Below the pieces are notes generated by a model that made no database searches, had not been told where the DNA came from, and worked only from the letters and a program-made list of their open reading frames with translations. A stretch of 64,000 bases of DNA from Bog-473 sp963782415 (GTDB lineage: Bacteria; Actinomycetota; Acidimicrobiia; Acidimicrobiales; RAAP-2). The translations under genes were made by a program, and so were the position numbers. Of this stretch, positions 63,692-64,000 are shown piece after piece (the first letter of the stretch is position 1; each line of letters begins with the position of its first letter). The stretch is from NCBI GenBank assembly GCA_963782415.1, contig CAWAJT010000002.1, positions 127,649 to 191,648 of the forward strand, read 5' to 3'.

Positions 63692-64000
63692 GGCCGTTGT
63701 CGAGAGTCCCCCGTCCCAGAGCACGGGCCCAACTCCGCCCGACTCCGATGCTCTCTTCAAGGAGGCGAAGCGGCGGGAGCGAAGGCGACGTCTCCTCGTC
63801 GTCGGATCACTAATGGCGGTTTGCCTCGTGGTTACCGTCGCCGCAGTCGCCGGTGCGGGGGGCTTCTCTGCTCCGGGCGATAGGACCAGGTCCGGTGCAA
63901 GCAAGCCCATCGAGGTTGCCCCCAACGTTCCGACTCACATCTATCAACTGCCAACCGATGGTTGGAAGCCCGGAGACGGCAGAGTGTTGGCGGGATTTTT
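63690..64000 (+). CDS. Partial membrane-anchored protein (runs off the window end)
   Basis: The frame is open from ATG 63690 to the last base, at least 103 residues. A basic cytoplasmic region (EAKRRERRRR, about 28-37) precedes one membrane segment (about 40-58), then an extracellular region with QLPTDGWKPGDG. The downstream half is missing, so the domain is unknown. It is divergent from the GntR regulator and probably its target. It was not visible as a closed frame because it has no stop in the window. Confidence 0.55.
   Translation, partial: MAVVESPPSQSTGPTPPDSDALFKEAKRRERRRRLLVVGSLMAVCLVVTVAAVAGAGGFSAPGDRTRSGASKPIEVAPNVPTHIYQLPTDGWKPGDGRVLAGF

Overview
This is a high-GC actinobacterial chromosome segment. 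The best lineage evidence is the block at 42.3-48.2 kb: FhaA, FhaB, a PP2C phosphatase, a four-PASTA serine/threonine kinase and CrgA, an actinobacterial combination. The secreted proteins built from 42-residue repeats with the core GYWLVASDGGIF resemble proteins I associate with the class Acidimicrobiia; that narrower placement is an inference. No rRNA, CRISPR array, transposase or integrase is visible.

Layout. 1-9.2 kb: two low-complexity anchored proteins, an aldo/keto reductase, an acyl-CoA synthetase, RNase D, a degenerate GGDEF protein and a divergent NarL/DevR-type regulator and GAF histidine kinase. 9.3-32.1 kb: a surface polysaccharide region. It opens with two paralogous secreted GH26-like proteins, each behind a c-di-GMP-I (GEMM) riboswitch, then a DUF4012 protein, a small LAFTG-anchored protein, a glycosylphosphotransferase, three glycosyltransferases, an O-antigen-ligase-like protein, a Wzz/BY-kinase, a flippase, a tandem alpha/beta hydrolase and an MFS transporter. 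An amidohydrolase and a metallophosphoesterase follow. 32.2-37.6 kb: a cyclic-nucleotide-binding protein, a membrane protein and a giant cyclase-ATPase-TPR protein. 37.6-42.1 kb: a glycosyltransferase, two more repeat proteins (NodB deacetylase and SGNH hydrolase) and tRNA-Leu. 42.3-48.2 kb: the FHA/phosphatase/PASTA-kinase/pabA/crgA block. 48.2-59 kb: thiolase, thioesterase, a ComF-like protein, a KimA-like permease fused to an OB-fold with a KdpD-like partner, SDR, pirin, aldo/keto reductase and a secreted hydrolase.

At 59.01-59.06 kb lies the 3-prime part of a tRNA-Val gene without its 5-prime half, as left when an element integrates into a tRNA. The sequence to its right is visibly less GC-rich and carries secreted repeat proteins, a class III cyclase and a YtrA-type GntR regulator. 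It is probably the edge of a genomic island that runs out of the window.

The unifying theme is cyclic-nucleotide-linked control of the cell surface: c-di-GMP riboswitches on two secreted glycosidase-like proteins, and the same repeat carried by a deacetylase and an SGNH hydrolase. A caution: at least eleven genes are interrupted by apparent single-base frameshifts, most in short homopolymers, which looks more like uncorrected sequencing indels than decay. Those genes are given here as whole genes with the break position stated.
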